A stretch of DNA of 5,757 nucleotides. It comes from Kiritimatiellia bacterium (GTDB lineage: Bacteria; Verrucomicrobiota; Kiritimatiellia; SLAD01). The stretch lies in contig SLAD01000223.1 in NCBI GenBank assembly GCA_007126995.1, forward strand, positions 1 through 5,757, in the 5' to 3' direction. A program made the translations under genes and the position numbers. The notes beneath the pieces are model-generated. The model did not search any database and was not told the origin of the DNA. It saw only the letters and a program-made list of their open reading frames with translations. Below, in pieces: positions 5,275-5,757 of this stretch (within the stretch, counting starts at the first letter, position 1; each line of letters begins with the position of its first letter).

Positions 5275-5757
5275 CTACCGGTCTAGAAAGTATGTCTGTC
5301 CCTCTTCCGGACCGCCCCAAGCCCCGCGAATCTGCCAGGCATCGCGCTGGCGGCCCCAACGAACGCGTGAACTCAAGCGCATGGTGACGGGCCCCGCCAC
5401 GTCGGTGCGCCAGATTTCCGCATCGGCCTCCCGCATCAACCGATCCATCACCGCCCGGTCCGGCCAGCCGTGCCGATTGTAGGCGCTCACATCCACGATG
5501 ACGGCACCGGGCCGCATGGCACGCAGCCAATCGGTCGACACGGTGTCCGGACGACCTTGATTGCCGATCAGCCATACCGTTGCGGCAGGATGCACCCCTT
5601 GCGCCATCATGTGATCGGCCACTACTCGCCCTGCTCCACCGGTTAATAGGACGGCATGGACGCCATGGCTGAAGCGCAAGACGATGGAGGCATCTGCCGC
5701 GCGACGCCAGCGGCCGGACTCCTCCGGGTGCAACACCTCCCACCAACCTGCGCCCCA
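5275..5757 (-). CDS. comEC: ComEC/Rec2-type DNA uptake protein, C-terminal metallo-hydrolase-like domain (partial)
   Basis: ComEC forms the inner-membrane channel for single-stranded DNA in natural transformation; many carry a C-terminal metallo-beta-lactamase-like domain. The frame is open across the right edge, showing the last 160 residues. Recognisable family landmarks in order are: WWEVLHP (5-11), ASIVLRFSHGVHAVLLTGGAG (about 23-43), VWLIGNQGRPDTVSTDWL (61-78), the strand PGAVIVDVSAYNRHGWP (83-99) and RTDVAGPVTMRL (117-128). The metal ligands usual in the family are missing: LLTGD has become LLTGG, HHG has become NQG, and NRYGHP has become NRHGWP. The domain looks folded but catalytically dead. 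Another member of the ComEC-like metallo-hydrolase group without the channel is possible, since the N-terminus is outside the window. It converges on the regulator and shares its terminator. Confidence 0.78.
   Translation of the reverse strand, partial: WGAGWWEVLHPEESGRWRRAADASIVLRFSHGVHAVLLTGGAGRVVADHMMAQGVHPAATVWLIGNQGRPDTVSTDWLRAMRPGAVIVDVSAYNRHGWPDRAVMDRLMREADAEIWRTDVAGPVTMRLSSRVRWGRQRDAWQIRGAWGGPEEGQTYFLDR

Noticed and set aside
5054..5746. Plus-strand frame of 142 codons and minus-strand frame of 197 codons crossing the terminator
   Set aside because: Both run through the CA tract and the terminator hairpin; the real frames on either side (regulator and ComEC) show clear family motifs.
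1..5757. CRISPR arrays, tRNA/rRNA genes, insertion sequences
   Set aside because: I saw no regularly spaced repeats, no cloverleaf-type or rRNA-like sequence and no transposase motif in the window.

Overview
The window comes from a Gram-negative bacterium of moderately high GC. My best guess is Verrucomicrobiota (Opitutae-like). That rests on overall protein flavour, the ddl-ftsQ-ftsA order and the sigma/zinc anti-sigma pair; it is an inference and was not tested by any search.

Left part (1-2705, minus strand): three genes of the division and cell-wall (dcw) cluster, read right to left: ddl (D-Ala-D-Ala ligase), ftsQ (divisome membrane protein) and ftsA (actin-like membrane anchor of FtsZ, cut by the left edge). 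Gaps are 13 and 12 bases, so they form one operon. A possible sigma-70 promoter for it lies in the 95-base gap upstream of ddl.

Middle part (2801-4176, minus strand): a tightly coupled trio on the same strand. It comprises an ECF-type sigma factor starting at TTG, a small cytoplasmic zinc-type anti-sigma protein and a minimal stand-alone GGDEF protein. The genes overlap by 14 and 11 bases. The trio could read through into ddl-ftsQ-ftsA, because no clear terminator lies between them.

The 300-base AT-rich gap (4189-4499) separates the sigma gene from a divergently read winged-helix regulator. It holds a very good sigma-54 (-24/-12) promoter match facing the regulator, a 9-bp inverted repeat and several smaller repeats. 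The regulator (4500-5168, plus strand) has a good OmpR/PhoB-type DNA-binding domain. Its receiver-like N-terminus is short and lacks the phospho-acceptor aspartate, and no histidine kinase gene is visible.

Right end (5169-5757): a CA-rich tract and a strong A/T-flanked hairpin that serves as a two-way terminator between the regulator and a converging gene. That gene is the C-terminus of a ComEC/Rec2-type DNA-uptake protein whose metallo-beta-lactamase-like domain has lost its usual metal ligands.

The most unusual content is the sigma/anti-sigma/GGDEF trio beside divisome genes, and the regulator with a non-phosphorylatable receiver behind a sigma-54-type promoter.
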